A program made the position numbers and the translations under genes. Shown piece after piece: positions 6,202-7,382 of a stretch of 7,382 bases of DNA. The stretch is from Candidatus Saccharimonadota bacterium. Its GTDB lineage: Bacteria > Patescibacteriota > Saccharimonadia > Saccharimonadales > Saccharimonadaceae. Under the pieces are notes generated by a model. It searched no databases. It was not told the DNA's origin and saw only the letters and a program-made list of their open reading frames with translations. The stretch is taken from assembly GCA_003545655.1 (NCBI GenBank), contig DODJ01000051.1:1-7382 (forward strand), written 5' to 3'. Positions within the stretch are counted from its first letter, which is position 1; each line of letters opens with the position of its first letter.

Positions 6202-6312
6202 ATGTCAAAAAATACACGCGCTCTTATACACGCTATCGTCGTTCGTGTTGTATCGGTAATAATTATCGGACTATTTACTATATATCTGTTTATACGAATC
6301 GCTACCGCGTAA
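6202..6312 (+). CDS. 36-residue single-span membrane microprotein, unknown function
   Basis: ATG 6202 to TAA 6310-6312. The product begins MSKNTRALIHA, a short positively charged head, then has one hydrophobic segment of about 21 residues (12-32, including VVSVIIIGLFTIYLF) and a short tail IRIATA. This is a plausible inner-membrane microprotein with one span. The frame is closed just upstream by TAA at 6166 and no other in-frame start is present. A good ribosome binding site precedes it, and the long structured RNA lies upstream on the same strand. Its last 11 bases overlap the convergent methyltransferase gene, and no terminator follows. I do not recognise a family; a small toxin, a regulator of a membrane complex or a chance hydrophobic ORF are all possible. 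The ribosome binding site and the charge pattern favour a real gene. Confidence 0.5.
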   Translation: MSKNTRALIHAIVVRVVSVIIIGLFTIYLFIRIATA

Positions 6313-7382
6313 GGATAAGAAGCTCACGCGCAACAACCTGGTCTTCACGAAAGTAGGCAAGCTTATCTGAAGTAACAGTTTTGAGTGAAACGCGGCTATA
6401 TCCCAGCGCTTCAAGCGATGAAGTGAGGGGTAAGTGGGTAAGGGTGCCGTTCACTGCGCGCCACGCAGGGACAGCGAGCACCACAGGAGTTCCTTTGGGT
6501 ATTTGCTTGCTCAGGTTCCGCAAGAACGTACTTACAATGTAGTCGCAATTCTTTCGCACCTCTTCAAGCTTTTTTGGCGAGGGTGGTGCGCTGAAGGGTT
6601 GCCCAAGGTAGGTTTCGCACACTACCGCTGCTATGGGCGTTTCCCATTGTGTGGTCATGGCGTCGCCTAGCTGTACCTTCCAGTCACCGTTAAGCGTATA
6701 GTTTTTTTCAAGCCAGGTAAGGTTGTCCTTGCTGTACTGCACCATTTTTTCGGAAAGGTCAGTGCCGTAGGCTGCGTATCCTTTCAAAAGTGCTTCCTGT
6801 AATACCACGCCGGTTCCGCAGAAAGGGTCAAGTATGGGCGCGCTTACGGGGAGCGGCCCAGCAAGGTTGATCATCAACTGCGCCAACTTTGGGGGTAACA
6901 TACCCACAAACGCGTCGCGTCGTGGCCGGCCCTGGTCGCGTGCAGCCAATGCGGTGATGTTTTGCGCCCCGATACTTTCAGCGACGAGGGTGCGATGTTC
7001 GTTGTTTACAATAATAAGTTCTACTTTATTGTCAGATAGCCCCAGTTTATTATGATGTGACGTAGCAGACGATAATGCTGCATCGACATTAGGCACGAGC
7101 CGTAAGCTTCCCCCGGCTTGCTTAAGAGTAGACTTTATTCGCAACCCGGTCTTCTGTATTTCCTTAGGGGGTATCTTGTAGTCATAGGCGCTGATACCAA
7201 GGGTTATTTTTCCAGTGGGAGATGCCCATAGCTTTTTGTACCGAGTAACGATTTCATCACTTATACGTCGCCAGTCTGCGGTGGGGATATCAAGAACAAC
7301 GCGTCCTAATTTCTGCGTGCCCCCGAGCGATTGAACGTCGGGCGTGGTAGGGGCGGCGAAGAGCGCTGTTGAGGGCGAAAAC
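6302..7382 (-). CDS. TRM11-like THUMP-domain SAM-dependent RNA methyltransferase (N-terminus outside window)
   Basis: The frame is open on the minus strand from the stop at 6302 to the right edge, giving 359 residues; an in-frame TTG at 7144 is internal. Seen: an N-terminal THUMP-like region (QKLGRVVLDI, then SATSHHNKLGL), a linker with the subfamily block ARDQGRPRRD...GMLPPKLAQLMINLA, then a Rossmann domain with SAM-binding motif I ILDPFCGTG (6809-6835) and motif II-like YGTDLSEKMV. Known TRM11/Trm-G10 enzymes methylate the 2-amino group of tRNA G10; the exact target here is inferred. The usual catalytic D/N-P-P-Y is absent: the equivalent strand reads VCETYLGQPF (6593-6622). Similar E-x-YLG forms occur, as I recall, in candidate-phyla relatives. 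It converges on the microprotein gene, overlapping it by 11 bases. No promoter is visible because the 5' end lies outside. Confidence 0.85.
   Translation of the reverse strand, partial: FSPSTALFAAPTTPDVQSLGGTQKLGRVVLDIPTADWRRISDEIVTRYKKLWASPTGKITLGISAYDYKIPPKEIQKTGLRIKSTLKQAGGSLRLVPNVDAALSSATSHHNKLGLSDNKVELIIVNNEHRTLVAESIGAQNITALAARDQGRPRRDAFVGMLPPKLAQLMINLAGPLPVSAPILDPFCGTGVVLQEALLKGYAAYGTDLSEKMVQYSKDNLTWLEKNYTLNGDWKVQLGDAMTTQWETPIAAVVCETYLGQPFSAPPSPKKLEEVRKNCDYIVSTFLRNLSKQIPKGTPVVLAVPAWRAVNGTLTHLPLTSSLEALGYSRVSLKTVTSDKLAYFREDQVVARELLILTR

Noticed and set aside
6174..6356. 60-codon + strand frame starting at TTG 6174
   Set aside because: Arg/Tyr-rich nonsense-like composition; the overlapping frame from ATG 6202 has a ribosome binding site and a membrane span.
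1..7382. CRISPR array, insertion sequence or other mobile element
   Set aside because: No direct repeat series, transposase or terminal repeats are visible; the region looks like stable core chromosome.

Overview
The window looks like a chromosomal segment of a Candidate Phyla Radiation (Patescibacteria) bacterium, most likely a Candidatus Saccharibacteria (TM7) relative. This is an inference from gene content and style, without a database search: FtsE-FtsX followed by a PcsB-like coiled-coil/CHAP hydrolase, a stand-alone receiver protein with a K-S instead of K-P motif, a TRM11-like THUMP methyltransferase, many genes without Shine-Dalgarno sequences, moderate G+C, and the standard code with no in-frame TGA.

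Layout. Positions 1-2633 carry a cell-envelope module on the + strand: the 3' part of ftsE (1-378), ftsX (382-1386) and a secreted PcsB-like protein (1458-2633). FtsEX is known to gate peptidoglycan hydrolases of this type across the membrane. Next come a membrane-anchored S41/PDZ C-terminal processing protease (2672-3892), a single-domain response regulator (real start 3935, end 4345) and an acidic protein of unknown function (4367-5464). The last two are 21 bases apart and probably share a transcript. A strong two-way hairpin terminator (5465-5495) separates this block from the convergent rpmA (ribosomal protein L27, 5509-5781, minus).

The hydrolase, protease and receiver genes each have a -10-like hexamer 8-10 bases before the ATG and no Shine-Dalgarno sequence, which predicts leaderless mRNAs. 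rpmA instead has a textbook -35/-10 pair, a leader of about 56 nt with a hairpin, and an AGGAG site. Both modes of initiation therefore seem to occur side by side.

The stretch 5782-6201 has no annotated protein gene. It holds the rpmA leader and promoter, then on the + strand an extended -10 promoter followed by about 235 nt that folds into five consecutive hairpins. These lead to a good ribosome binding site and a 36-residue single-span membrane microprotein (6202-6312). A possible 25-codon upstream ORF lies inside the folded region. I could not match this RNA to any known riboswitch, tmRNA, SRP RNA, RNase P RNA or 6S RNA; it is the best candidate here for something undescribed.

From 6302 to the right edge, the minus strand encodes most of a THUMP/Rossmann RNA methyltransferase of the TRM11/Trm-G10 type. 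Its N-terminus lies outside the window and its 3' end overlaps the microprotein gene by 11 bases.
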